Positions 39,349-50,189 of a stretch of 64,000 nucleotides of DNA are shown here, piece after piece; positions within the stretch are counted from its first letter, which is position 1; each line of letters begins with the position of its first letter. The position numbers were made by a program, and so were the translations under genes. The stretch lies in contig JALQPE010001826.1 in NCBI GenBank assembly GCA_030407315.1, positions 1-64,000 of the forward strand. Reading direction: 5' to 3'. Below the pieces are notes generated by a model that did not search any database, was not told the DNA's origin, and saw only the letters and a list, made by a program, of their open reading frames with translations. This DNA is from Asparagopsis taxiformis (lineage: Eukaryota > Rhodophyta > Florideophyceae > Bonnemaisoniales > Bonnemaisoniaceae).

Positions 39349-42300
39349 TACCAACTGTTCATAATGACTACCCCATACGATGACAATCCTACTTGGGTCG
39401 CTCTTGGAAATCTCAATACGTGCAACGACATACAAAAATCGATGACAGGAGCTGCCGCTGCCCTTATCACACAAGAACCACCTGAAGACGAGTTCGCCAC
39501 CACCTTTTGCGAATTATTCCCCCCGCAATTCCTGTTCCATAGGGACTGCTTACCCAACACAGCTCTCTTCTCCCACATAAGAGCTATCTGCGACAGCAAT
39601 GGTCACCGAATTCCGAGACGATCAGGCCTAATGATCGCAAAAGCAATAGCAGAGAAGATGTACCCTGATGACCTCAAGCGAGAAGCATTACAACTAATCT
39701 CAGATTCTCGAAAGGACACTAGTCAGCCCGTCATTGTCACTTCCACAGATCGCGAGCCGGCACCACCGCAACATACTTATATTACGCCGGACATATCGCG
39801 TAAGGTTGACGATACCGCTCGTCACTTCTCAGAGAAACAGAAGTACAGTGGTATCCTTGGCGAGAATCCTAGTCTCCCAGAAACAAAAAACGCCTACCTG
39901 ACATACTGTCATGACAAAGGTTTTTCTCCATCATAGAAAGTACAACTTGTCCATTATGCCTTACGTGGACCGGCTTGGACGTTCTGGTCCAGTCACATCC
40001 GAGATAACCCTGCTATCACTCAAATAGGCTCCGTATTCGATTCTCTCACGAACAAATTCGATACTGCGACTCACCAGAAGCAGATTGACCATATCATATC
40101 GTCACTGTCGATGAAAGAAACTGTCCATAAGTTACAATACGGAACTGTCCAAGCACTCGGACACATATACAACGAAATAGACCGGCTCAACCCCCAAGGG
40201 ACAAAATCTAAACGTGGTGAAGTTTTCAAAACTGAACAACTCCTCCACGTAGTAGATAACTTCGAGTGGGCCCAGAATGCTAAGAAACGAACTCTTGGAG
40301 AGAACTTATCATTCGCACAGATATACTCCGAGCTATCTAGTTCAGCTTTACTCTGGGAAGAGTCCCAGCGAAAGAAGGTTTTAGATACGTCTATCACTAG
40401 TGACCACAGTCACTTTGCCGACCATATGACTTCCATTCACTACGGTGCTAGGTATGCCAACCCGCACCATAAGCGTCACACCCGAAACTCAAATTTCAAA
40501 AATCGCAACAAATCAGAAGTCACGTGCTACCGCTGTTATAAGAAGGGGTACTACGCATTCAACTGTCGAGAACAGAAACGCATAACTATGAACGACGCCG
40601 TGCGCAGCAGAATCCGAAACCAACATGAACATCCCGTTCAAGCTGCTGCCAAAATCCTCTTCGAGCTGACTGAACAATACGATGAGCATGAAGCAACCGA
40701 GGAACACAATAAGGATGACATAGCAGATGACACCTTCAATGACTTCTTGTCAAGCTGTATATCGGACGAGAACAATGATGCACCGTTACCGTTTGGAGAT
40801 ATAATTCCTGAACACGAACAGAACTATCTATCCAAAATCTTCCATGTTAAAATACCAATTCAGAATCTCAAACGATATCTCAACAATTCTATCCATGCAT
40901 TTAAGGGAGCATTATTTGATACTGGAGCAGAAAAGACGGTCATTGGCGTAAACCAAGCCCGTGCCTATTGTAATGAAGCAGCGATACCCTTCGGACCCTT
41001 CAAATCAAATTCAAAATTCTCTTTTGGAAACTACTCCACTTCGTCCATCGGATGGATGAACATTATACTTCCCACACCATCTGGATTCAGTACCATTAAA
41101 ACTGACATCATCCCTCAAGATATACCACTTCTAATAGGCCTCGATTCACTGGATAAAAACAAATGGAACGTTCTTACCGTCGAGAATTCTCTTCAATCCG
41201 TCCCTGAAGGTGGGAATATACCTCTCTCACGTAAACTCGGACACATCTACATGACTTGGAAAATACAGTTTAAGAACTTTTTCTCCAAAGCCCAGTTGAC
41301 ACGAATTCATAAACACATGTTCCACCCCAGCTCCAAGAAGCTATATGAGTTTCTAAACAAAGCATCTCCAGAACAAATGACGGCCGAAACAAGATCGCTT
41401 ATCGAAGATATTACAAAAAGTAGCCACCCTTGTCAATCTTTCGCACCGAAAGCCATCACTTTTCAAATCAGAGACAACGACAATGTCAGATTCAACCAGG
41501 AAATCAAATTAGACCTGATGTTTCTGGACAGCAAGCCTGTATTACACATAATCGACTCTGCAACCAACTTCAGCGCGGCAAGGTTCATCCCGAAACAAGA
41601 CGCAACCACAGTTTGGAACACTTTTCTACAAGCATGGGCTAATTGTTACATTGGATTCCCAGAAAGCATGCTCACGGACCAAGGATCAGTCTTCGTATCC
41701 AAAGAATGGACAACGTCATGTCATTCATCAAAAATAGACCTTCGTCACACAGGGACAGAATCCCACAACTCACTAGGGAATAGAGAAACTTATCATGCTA
41801 TGCTACGACGCATTTACAACAAAGTCTGACTCGAACACCCAGATTTCTCTCCCGAACTCGTACTCTCGCTATCAACAAAAGCAATGAACGACACTGCAGG
41901 TCCCAATGGACTCGTGCCAACCCTTCTAGTATTCGGCGCCTTACCGAACATACCGCATATCAAAGCACAGTCAAAGTCACAACAGGAACGCCTTACAGCA
42001 ATGAAGTCAGCAAGAAATGAATTTGCGAGAATCATCTCCTCTCAAAAATTGAATCGAGCTTTACGCAAAAACCCCCCTCCTTCCACAGACTTCGACATCA
42101 GTCCTGGAAACATGGTTTACGTATACCGAGAACGCTTTAAACAATGGACAGGTCCTCATATTGTCATTAGCAACGACAGAAAACAGGTGCTGGTTGACCT
42201 CGGGGAAAGGCAAGGATCCCGACACTACAACATTTCAAGTGTCAAACCAGCACTATTCCCTTCCTCAAATCACTCTGAATCGTCGAAAACCTTCTTCACT

Positions 42301-43799
42301 GAAATAATAAACAAAGGGGACCCCCGCGAAAAACTTTTTGAAGATGCGAAAAGAAAGGAAATTGAAGGACTCATCAATCGCGGAACTTTCAAAACTGTAC
42401 TCCAAGAAGATTTACCCGAAAGTGCAAATATAATACCCTCTCGTTTTGTACTTGCCATCAAGAATGGCGAAAACAACAAAGAAGTCCTCAAAGCTCGATT
42501 TGTCCTTGGAGGACATCGAGACAAAGAAAAAAGAACAATTGTTCATAATTCGACGACTCTGAAACAATCCTCAATCAGAATTCTCCTCGCCATGGCAAGC
42601 ATATTCGGATTCAAAATATGGTCCACCGACATTAAACAGGCTTACCTACAGTCTGCATCTAAATTGAAGCGTGACGTTTTCATCAAGCCAAACATCATGG
42701 AGTTGAATCATGGAGAACTCCTACAAGTCATAAACCCTCTCTATGAACTCACAGATGCTGGTGACTATTGGGGTGAAACATTGCATTCCCACCACGTTAA
42801 AGACTTACGAATGAAGCAGACTACAGGAGATTTCTCATTGTTTTTCAAACATATCGGAAACAAACTCGTAGGAATGTCTGGATCTTACGTTGATGACATA
42901 ATTCGTTGCGAAACGAATAAATTTGAACAGTCATCACAAAAAATGACCGCCTCTACCTTTGACACCAAAAAGCCCGAGAGAAATTCTTTTACCTTCACTG
43001 GACTACAAGTTAAAGACGGAAATTACTCAAAATCCTTATCGCAATCAGAATATATCGGAAGACTTGAATTACTTAAATCCGATTGCTCTTTCGAAGACTT
43101 CCGATCCACGAGAGCAAAGTTGAACTGGTTAACGAACACTCGTCCGGACATAGCCTTCTCCGTTTCCATATCTTCTGCCGTCACCTCGAATACATTCCAG
43201 TAAAATCATATACGCGACATTAACCGCGTGATAAAACATTTGAAGAAAACGAAGTATCGCTCTCTTCGCTTCCCAAAACTTGATCAAGATTCACTGCGTA
43301 TCACAACATACTCAGACGCATCATTCTCCAATAACAATGATAATTCGTCCCAAATCGGATTCATAATATTACTCTCAGACGCCACGAACAATTGCGCTAT
43401 TCTGAGGTACTCTTCATATAAATCCAGACGCATTGCAAGATCTTCTATGGCAGCTGAAACATTCGCTTTTGCTGACGCATTCGACGCTGCATATGCAATC
43501 AAGTTTGATCTTGAAAAAGTGTTAAACAAAAATATCCATCTTCTCATGTTGACTGATTCTAAGGCTCTCTTCGACGTCATCACAAGATCCAAATACACTA
43601 CGGAAAAAGGCTAATGATAGACATTGCAGCTGCACGTCAAGCCTACAACGAGAAAGAGATCAATAACATTGCCTTGATCAAATCCGAGTTTAACCCTGCC
43701 GATGGTCTAACCAAACTTGCATGCAATGAAGCTCTAAAACAACTTTTGGAAACTCACAAGATCTCTCATCCCGTTGAACAATATGTGATCGAGCATTAG
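39349..43799 (+). CDS. gag-pol: copia Gag-Pol polyprotein with nonsense codons
   Basis: A single frame from ATG 39349, interrupted by TAG 39934-39936, TGA 41827-41829 and TAA 43201-43203. Conserved sequence continues across each in the same frame. Each stop fits one C-to-T change (CAG, CGA and CAA). At A5 43604-43608 a one-base shift precedes the last 60 residues. Gag has a zinc knuckle with Tyr replacing His (CYRCYKKGYYAFNC). Protease LFDTGAEKTVIG (DTG near 40918) is intact. Integrase has an N-terminal HH module with a degraded CC pair, then acidic residues in IKLDLMFLD, MLTDQGSVF and SHNSLGNRE. RT has FKIWSTDIKQAYLQ and YVDD (42886-42897). RNase H has YSDASF, MAAETFA and MLTDSKALF. It made the virus-like particle and enzymes of the element. 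As sequenced it is not translatable through. Confidence 0.88.
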
Positions 43800-43820
43800 T
43801 TGAACCGTCTTCGGACTTCC

Positions 43821-43831
43821 AGAGAGGGAAG
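43821..43831 (+). promoter_or_regulatory. polypurine tract of the copia element
   Basis: AGAGAGGGAAG immediately before the 3' LTR. Confidence 0.7.
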
Positions 43832-44218
43832 TGTTCGTAGGCTACACTTGTTCGGAGGCAACACTATGTAGCCCACACTATTCAATCTACATAAAAGGTA
43901 GGCTACAATATGAATCAATTTGTAGGTAACACTATATTCCGTTTTTAGTCACTCAGACGGAAATTCCTACACTATGCTACCTATGTTTTGAATTCGCTAG
44001 CCACCTAGGATTGTAGTTGTAGAAGCTAGAACTAGGATAAAAGGGCGACTTGCTCCGGAGCCGAGGCAAGATAAAAAAAAACACCATCTTTACCATCAAC
44101 AACCACCTCATCAACACGATCATCACCCAGCGCGAGTATTCGCGATACACCGGCGTACTGTGCGCCAATCAAAACCGAACACTTGTCATTTTAATTTCGG
44201 GAATCGTTTTTCCCATCA
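43832..44218 (+). repeat. 3' LTR of the copia element
   Basis: 387 bp, nearly identical to 37334-37719, ending CCCATCA. Confidence 0.9.
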
Positions 44219-44223
44219 CTAGG
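44219..44223 (+). repeat. target-site duplication, right
   Basis: CTAGG, matching 37329-37333. Confidence 0.8.
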
Positions 44224-45089
44224 CGGACCATGCGAAGGCTGTAGACCGGCACCGAGTGGAGCAATTGTAGACTCAACTGGCCTATTGGCATACGTTGTTT
44301 CCAGTCCTTAAAGTGGCATGGACAGCTATTACAGCAGTCTCGCCCAACTCGAGCTCAGTGTTCATCGATAAGGTCATGGAATTCAAAGAAATTCAAACGC
44401 TGGAATAAGCTACCCAATAATGTCCTGCCAAATCCATAGACGAATGCATGAGGGCACAATGCTTGTACCAGGAACCTCGCCTGGAATGGTGCTGTAAACT
44501 GCACAATCCTCTGGAAAGGTTTAAATTCTCAAAAATAATATCCAGCTAAAGGTTGGAATAGCTACACGGTCTATCAGAGAAACAACGACTACGACGAGTA
44601 CTCTCAACAAACCGACAAAGGATCATCGCCATGTTGGTACTTCTAGCCACTCAGAATAGCTATTCTGCTGCTCGTGATAATAGAAATCAAGAATCTAGTT
44701 GCATTCCTAATCACAACACTCATTCACTCTCCAATACGCTACACATGGCCTCTGATTTTTCTGGGCCACCAAACAACCGGGAATTGAGGAGGTATCGCTC
44801 TTTTATTTTTTGTCCGAGACAAGATATATGTCTTTTTCTCATCTTCACAGTCAGCAATTCTGCTGACTAGACTAACTCCTTTTCATTGTGCCAATGGGTG
44901 CAAAGCTCCACCGAAGAACCTGCATCCATCGAACCAATTTAAGCTGTCTGTCACTTTTTTTCTTGCGCCAACTCGACCTCGAGACGTCTTGTTCGTTTGA
45001 CTAGCTCAATTCTCAGCCATATATCCACCGTCTGTAGTTGGACACTATTTTCCTGTAAACAGACTATCCCTCCACCTCACGACAAAAAC
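44224..45089. other. intergenic region upstream of the first small secreted-protein gene
   Basis: About 870 bp without a supported gene; the downstream end is the promoter of the gene at 45204. Confidence 0.3.
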
Positions 45090-45097
45090 TATATAAA
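45090..45097 (+). promoter_or_regulatory. TATA box of small secreted protein 1
   Basis: TATATAAA, 114 nt before the ATG at 45204. The paralogues have a TATA box at a similar distance. Confidence 0.6.
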
Positions 45098-45203
45098 TCA
45101 GTCTCGCCATATATCTATTTCTAACCGAAGCATGCAGTTAACCTTCTTCCATCGCATCACTAAGGACGAACAAGCACAACAAGGGCTCCGAAAACATCAC
45201 ACA

Positions 45204-45653
45204 ATGAAGACCAGTATTCTGTTCGCTACTCTTTTCGTCTCTGTTTGTATGTCGGCCTCTATTCCAAGTGAGGTTGTGTTGATGTCTAACCCACAGAAGG
45301 CTCGATATTTGAATTATCTCCGCCACACGCAGAGAACGCTTTCAAACGAGCATACAGACACCTCAAACAAAATGGCCGTTTCTCGTGAAATGAAGGTGCT
45401 TGCATTGCGTCATGTGACACACATGGCGAATTTGATGGATGAGTGTGAAAAGGTCGGGTGCGAACAGATGAAATGGTACCAAAAGGCACTGGGGAAGGCA
45501 CGGAATGATCTCAAGAGTAAGGAGAGGAAATATGAGCAGGACAGAAATAACGTCGAGAATGTTGAAGGAAACTTGCAGAATATTCGAGAAGAGCTGGAGA
45601 TGACCAGAAGTATTCGTATGCATCCTTCTATGGTAGCACGCCCGGTCATGTAA
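45204..45653 (+). CDS. small secreted helical protein, family member 1
   Basis: 149 residues. An N-terminal signal peptide (MKTSILFATLFVSVCMSAS) is followed by IPSEVVLMSNPQKAR, a long charged helical region with coiled-coil character (about residues 75-130, ENVEGNLQNIREELE) and the C-terminus SIRMHPSMVARPVM. The same architecture and matching termini occur in the genes at 54729-55058 and 56369-56656 (VPQEVLHAS and APHDILRAS after the signal peptide; MSVVPRPM at the end). This member is the longest and has two extra Cys (ECEKVGCEQ). Probably exported and perhaps assembling into bundles. The function is unknown. Confidence 0.7.
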   Translation: MKTSILFATLFVSVCMSASIPSEVVLMSNPQKARYLNYLRHTQRTLSNEHTDTSNKMAVSREMKVLALRHVTHMANLMDECEKVGCEQMKWYQKALGKARNDLKSKERKYEQDRNNVENVEGNLQNIREELEMTRSIRMHPSMVARPVM

Positions 45654-45831
45654 GAGACTGAGATGTTCGTGAGAAGGGATATATGTAGTGAATTGTTAGA
45701 AGTATGTTGTATAACGACTGGGAAGCTCGGTTGTGTGACGCTGTGATACGTGGGGGAAGGGAGGGACGAAATTGGTTTGAGCGTCGGCTGTGGGAATGGC
45801 AGTTGTCAACAACCTCAGGTCATTCCAGATT

Positions 45832-46579
45832 AGACGATTTCTGGTGTTGCCATATGGGAATATATGGAAATTGCATGGAAATGTTTGTGGCGCATTTTGC
45901 TCAGCAGGCGGTGCCAGTACGGAGCCGAGTTTTGGCATACGTACGCCTGGGGGGAACTGGGTTACGATCTTACAGCGTAAATGTTAGGGCTAGAGAAGTA
46001 GAAGTTTTGCTCGAAAGTTTAATTGTGTGACGTAACGGCCTCGCTCCTAGTAACGCGCTATGGTAAAAGACAGTTGTCCCCGAATCGAGATCCTGAGATA
46101 TGCTGCTGCACTGCGCGAGATTTTGCACTCATCAATCTCATTTGGCTGTCTTTGCATGCGAACGCCAAGACAGATGAAAAGCTGCGGCCTCAGCTTAGCT
46201 GCAAGCAATTAATCAATTTCGAAAGGCAGTCAGTTGAAGTGAGATATGCCTTTGCAACTAGCACTGCCTGCTTGTCCAGCACTCCGAGAAGCCATGGTTG
46301 TGAAATTCATCGACGATGACGTTTGGTGTGCGCCGTGCAGAACGCAAACCTAACGTCATCTGCGATCAATTTGTAATCCTTTGCAAATCGTACCGTTGCT
46401 CTCTATATTCTGTGCAGTGGTTCTACAGCAGTGCAGGTATTCTTCATCGGAATGAATGCAGTTCCGTGAGAATAGCAACACATCGTGGGATATTCTATAA
46501 AATGAATGAGCAGAAGTGTCATCAGTGCTATAAATCACCCTTATGCAGATGGGTGATAGCATGGTTGTATGGATGCGCG
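45832..46579 (+). repeat. left terminal inverted repeat
   Basis: About 748 bp; its reverse complement is at 53326-54072 with very few differences. Both repeats contain short open frames that are mirror images and not separate genes. Confidence 0.88.
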
Positions 46580-46803
46580 TTTGGAAAGGGTAGAATGAGG
46601 GAGAATCCAGATGAACCCATAATTTTCAATAGCACATAGGAACATGTTTGCAAATACACTTTCAGATCCCGAATCCAATACAGCGCTCGTTATTCGGAAA
46701 GTTATAAGAGGCAAACGAATGGAAGAGAAGAATATCTGGTTGTAGAGGGCACCATTGAATTGCGTTGGAGGGGACTGAAAGGAAGGCGTGGATTGACATT
46801 TAC

Positions 46804-48285
46804 ATGCTAATGACGGTGAAGGAGATGGAAAACTATGGAAAACGCCAAATTAAGGTTTCCGACTTGGTAAACGAAGAACCTGGAGGACAGATTGAAAGTG
46901 AAGGACATTCGTATTGTACCAATCCTGTAGTACTGAATGAATCAAGAGGAAAGACAACTGTTCAATATGCGGGATACTATGGTGAACCATATTTGTTTAT
47001 GGATGAAGAAGTGCTGGACAATACTAATGATGGAACTGTATCTGTCAGGCAACCGAACCGACTCCATTGTCCTCAAACGGAAGCATTAGACCAAAGTGTG
47101 TTCCTCGTAAGCAGTCTCAGTGAATCTACAGCTGCAAACAGGACTGTAAATTCAACTATACATTGTGCAGATGCTGGAGCTGTGATTCCAAGGGAAGCAG
47201 AAGAGGTTTTGGTTGTAAACGACGAAAGCGATGTGGAATCGCTACGAACCGTTGGAAATAAGCAGAAGCGTAAAAAGCAGCGGCGTTTCAGCACAGAATT
47301 GGATGTTATACTTATGGAGGAAGTGTTGCACCAGAAAGCACATGTCGCAAACCGTGGAAGAGTCATTGCTGCATTTGAGGGAGTGGCAAAAAGCCTCAAT
47401 GGATCTGAGTTGTTCAGAGAGACTATCAAGGAAGACCTCGAGATGAGGTCAAGCTTCAGAGGTAGAAACCGAAATAGAAGACTGGAAATGTGGAAAACGG
47501 ATACGACTCATTGCAGAGATAGGTTTAATAACAACATGTCTCGCTTCGAGAAAGGAGATAACCCGGTAGACAGCGACGATTTAACGATTGAAAAATATCT
47601 CAGTTTGTGCAGCAAAATACGAGATGATATCAACCAGAAAAAGGCGGAAAGGAAAGACAGGCAGGAACGGGAAGAGAGGTGTCGAGAAGAGGTTGAAGCT
47701 GGAGGCTCAGAAGTTTGTGCAATGGCGATAACGAGACGCTCGCAGGCTGTCCAAAACATGATGGCACGGGACCATTCAATCGGAGAGCATTCTGCCGGCC
47801 CTCCAAGTCAAGAAATAATTGTCGACAATGAGGTCGATATAACTCGCCGAAGAGGATTGAAACGGGGAAGGGAACAAGACGAGTTTTCCTCACTGTTCAT
47901 AAGTATGGAAAACTTCCAAGCAAACCAATTGAGACTGTCAACAATACAAGACGAGAGAGATGCAAAGAGACTCTCAATGGAAGCTGAAAATAACATAGCG
48001 GAAAGAAAATATCGTGAGGACCGGCTGGCGCATGAAAGGGACATCCTGCAGTTCGAGAGAGCAAAACATGAATCGCAGCAACAAAGTGGCAAGAAATCAG
48101 AAGCAGAAATAGATCTAGAATATAAGAAAATAGAGCTAGAGAAAGAGAAGCTTGCAGCACATGTAGCTCAGCAAAAAGCTGAAGCTGACGAGAGAAAGCT
48201 GAGAGCTGCTGCTCAGGCAGCGCGAGAAGCTGCGGATGCCGAAGATCGTAAGGCCTTCCGAGATATCCTTATGCGCAAGCTGTAG
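46804..48285 (+). CDS. PIF/Harbinger Myb/SANT-like accessory protein
   Basis: 493 residues from the ATG at 46804. An earlier TTG is not a likely start. After an acidic N-terminus and a basic patch (KQKRKKQRRF) comes a Myb/SANT-like region (about residues 160-260; FSTELDVILMEEVLHQKAHV, with WKTDTTHCRDRFNNNM). It is followed by a Glu/Lys/Arg/Ala-rich coiled coil to the end (KKIELEKEKLAAHVAQQKAE). In PIF/Harbinger elements this protein binds the transposon ends and carries the transposase into the nucleus. It is intact and converges towards the transposase. The coiled coil suggests oligomerisation. Confidence 0.75.
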   Translation: MLMTVKEMENYGKRQIKVSDLVNEEPGGQIESEGHSYCTNPVVLNESRGKTTVQYAGYYGEPYLFMDEEVLDNTNDGTVSVRQPNRLHCPQTEALDQSVFLVSSLSESTAANRTVNSTIHCADAGAVIPREAEEVLVVNDESDVESLRTVGNKQKRKKQRRFSTELDVILMEEVLHQKAHVANRGRVIAAFEGVAKSLNGSELFRETIKEDLEMRSSFRGRNRNRRLEMWKTDTTHCRDRFNNNMSRFEKGDNPVDSDDLTIEKYLSLCSKIRDDINQKKAERKDRQEREERCREEVEAGGSEVCAMAITRRSQAVQNMMARDHSIGEHSAGPPSQEIIVDNEVDITRRRGLKRGREQDEFSSLFISMENFQANQLRLSTIQDERDAKRLSMEAENNIAERKYREDRLAHERDILQFERAKHESQQQSGKKSEAEIDLEYKKIELEKEKLAAHVAQQKAEADERKLRAAAQAAREAADAEDRKAFRDILMRKL

Positions 48286-48714
48286 GCTTAATGAAGGTTT
48301 TTTGGATTTCTTACATCGCATCTACCGTTTTAGATCCCTTCGATACCTAAGTAAACCCTTCTTGGAACCACCCTTCATCAGCATGTTTTGATTTCTCTTG
48401 TCATGACTGTAGTTCTTGGATGTAGTTCCATTCAAACGCAGAAAACGAACCAACTTCAGGCTTATGTTTTGTGAAATGCCATAACTTATACTTATAGCAG
48501 ATAGATAAAATATTGAGTTTGGATCCGTATTCAAGAGGGGAAGGGAAGCTCACATACATATTCATAAACCTGAAAGATGTTGAACTCAGCTAGAAGCGTA
48601 TCCATCCATTTTTTTCCATACTAAACGCACTACGTTAAAGCTGTAAAAACATGTCGCGCAGTGATGAACGAAATCGGCAGTGCTTCATTGCGCCTCTCCT
48701 CATCATCCAGGTCG

Positions 48715-49811
48715 TCACGGACATTTACACTCCTGCAATAGGTGAACAAATTCAAATGAAAAGAGTGTTGAAGATACCCATGTCTCGTTTAACTTTTTCA
48801 CGCCATGACAAATCTTTTGACTAACATCTCGGAGGATGTCGAGTCTGTGAGAAGAACTGGAATACATGATTGCCTCAAGTTCATTTAGAAGATTTTTGCA
48901 TTTGTTGAAAGCAGCCATCTGGCTTGCATGATCCTCTGGGACAGAGTAGCAGTTCGCATTGAACGCGTCATAAATCTTAGCTACTTTCATTCTGACCGCA
49001 GAACCGGAGAAGAAGACCATGAACACGCTCTTTTCAGTCTCCTCCTTGGTATCGGGATCAATAAGTTTCTCGTCGACATCGGCATAACGCACAATACAAT
49101 TCCTGTGAGTTGCTCGGAACAGAATGTGCTCAAATGCGGAAATTTTTCCCTTGAGATAGTACCTGTAAAGAAAGACAGGAGGCTTGACTGGCTACGCTTC
49201 GTTTGATGTATACCTATTCCGGCACCAAAGGAAGACGGAGATGCATCAGCATAGTCATCTACAACAATGGTAGGAGTATCTGATAGCGCAGATATCTTGT
49301 TCATCACATCTGAAATGAGTCCAGAACCGGGAACTTTCGTTGTAGCAGAGTTAGGAAGCGAAGGATCTTGAATTTGCCGAGCAGATCGGAAGAACTCTGC
49401 AGTACGCTCTAGGACACAGCGCAACTCAACGGTTTCGTTGTACTGGGAGGTAAGGGCTTCAGTGTTCCCGTTCATTTCTACCAAAGAATGCTCAAGACTT
49501 GCGAGGTGTGCATTAAGATCGTCAAGACGGAAAGTAGGCATGTTGCCTGGAGCATTTCAGGAAGAGGGGGCCTGAATTAAATTGGGGGTTCGGTCAATCT
49601 CTGATATGATGAAGCAGATGACACGCAGCATGTCATCACAGCGGCGAACATTATCGGAGAAGGTACGCTGAATTGAAGATTGATTTTCATTGAGGTTTTT
49701 GAATTGTCACAGGCCGAGCTCCCCAAGTTCATCAACAGTGTCGTGGGCTGCAGCGCGATCGAAATAGAGACGAACCAGAGTTATATGTTCTGAGCGGAAG
49801 AGAGAACCGAT
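48715..49811 (-). pseudogene. captured 5' part of a V-ATPase subunit a gene
   Basis: Reading on the minus strand from about 49811: SLFRSEHITLVRLYFDRAAA and DELGELGL, a TGA, then QFKNLNEN. The canonical V-ATPase subunit a N-terminus (RSE-M-x-LVQLY, then ELGxLGLVQFxDLN) is easily recognised. A second TGA near 49554 precedes the helical arm (HLASLEHSLVEMN, ELRCVLERTAEFF). The frame then shifts at T5 49143-49147, after which ISAFEHILFRATHRNCIVRY and EKSVFMVFFSG follow, ending at 48715 in FSFEFVHLLQECKC. Subunit a is the membrane stator/proton-channel arm of the vacuolar proton pump. Only the cytosolic N-terminal half is present and no membrane domain follows, so the capture boundary truncates the gene. 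It lacks a start codon and has two stops. Confidence 0.75.
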
Positions 49812-50189
49812 CCTAGCTGTGCGTTGGCGACTAAATGAGGCGAAGGAATTCTTGCGAGAAAGCTTTTTTTTGGCTGATTACAGTCGCCATCGGTAAGTGA
49901 TGAGACGCGGAGGCCAGAGTTTGCTCGTCTGCCCAAAGAGGCCAAAGTTGTATATGGATCGCGCATTGTACCGGCGGTGGCCACCGCCGGGTTGCTGCTT
50001 CGGCGCCTCGTCTTGGGTATTAGCTCTGGCACTGTGGCCAAAGAAGGACTGGGAGACTGAGCGCTTGGAGTGGACTGATAAGAAATGTGAAGAAGGATTA
50101 GCGGTTAGGCATGTAGCTATCTTAAGTTGCGGATAGGTACAACGCAGCAGCGATTATGTGGTTGTACCAATCTGTGTGGTGAATATGAG
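49812..50189. other. captured divergent intergenic/promoter region
   Basis: About 380 bp between the diverging 5' ends of the V-ATPase a and VPS13 fragments. Presumably the original host bidirectional promoter carried along with them. An open frame at 49781-50041 (-) has no recognisable domain. Confidence 0.4.

Larger units (their letters stand above)
37334..44218 (+). mobile_element. complete Ty1/copia LTR retrotransposon with zinc-finger leader
   Basis: 6885 bp, bounded by 386/387-bp LTRs that differ at roughly ten positions and flanked by the 5-bp duplication CTAGG, so a fairly recent insertion. The internal order protease-integrase-RT-RNaseH defines copia. A 1.6-kb leader between the 5' LTR and gag contains two C2H2-type finger segments and a dense array of CTTACA motifs. 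Confidence 0.92.

Noticed and set aside
49163..49213. 51-nt GT-AG segment in the V-ATPase subunit a fragment as an intron
   Set aside because: It encodes the conserved LLSFFTG stretch of the family in frame and its length is a multiple of three. The frame break is explained by the nearby T5 run.
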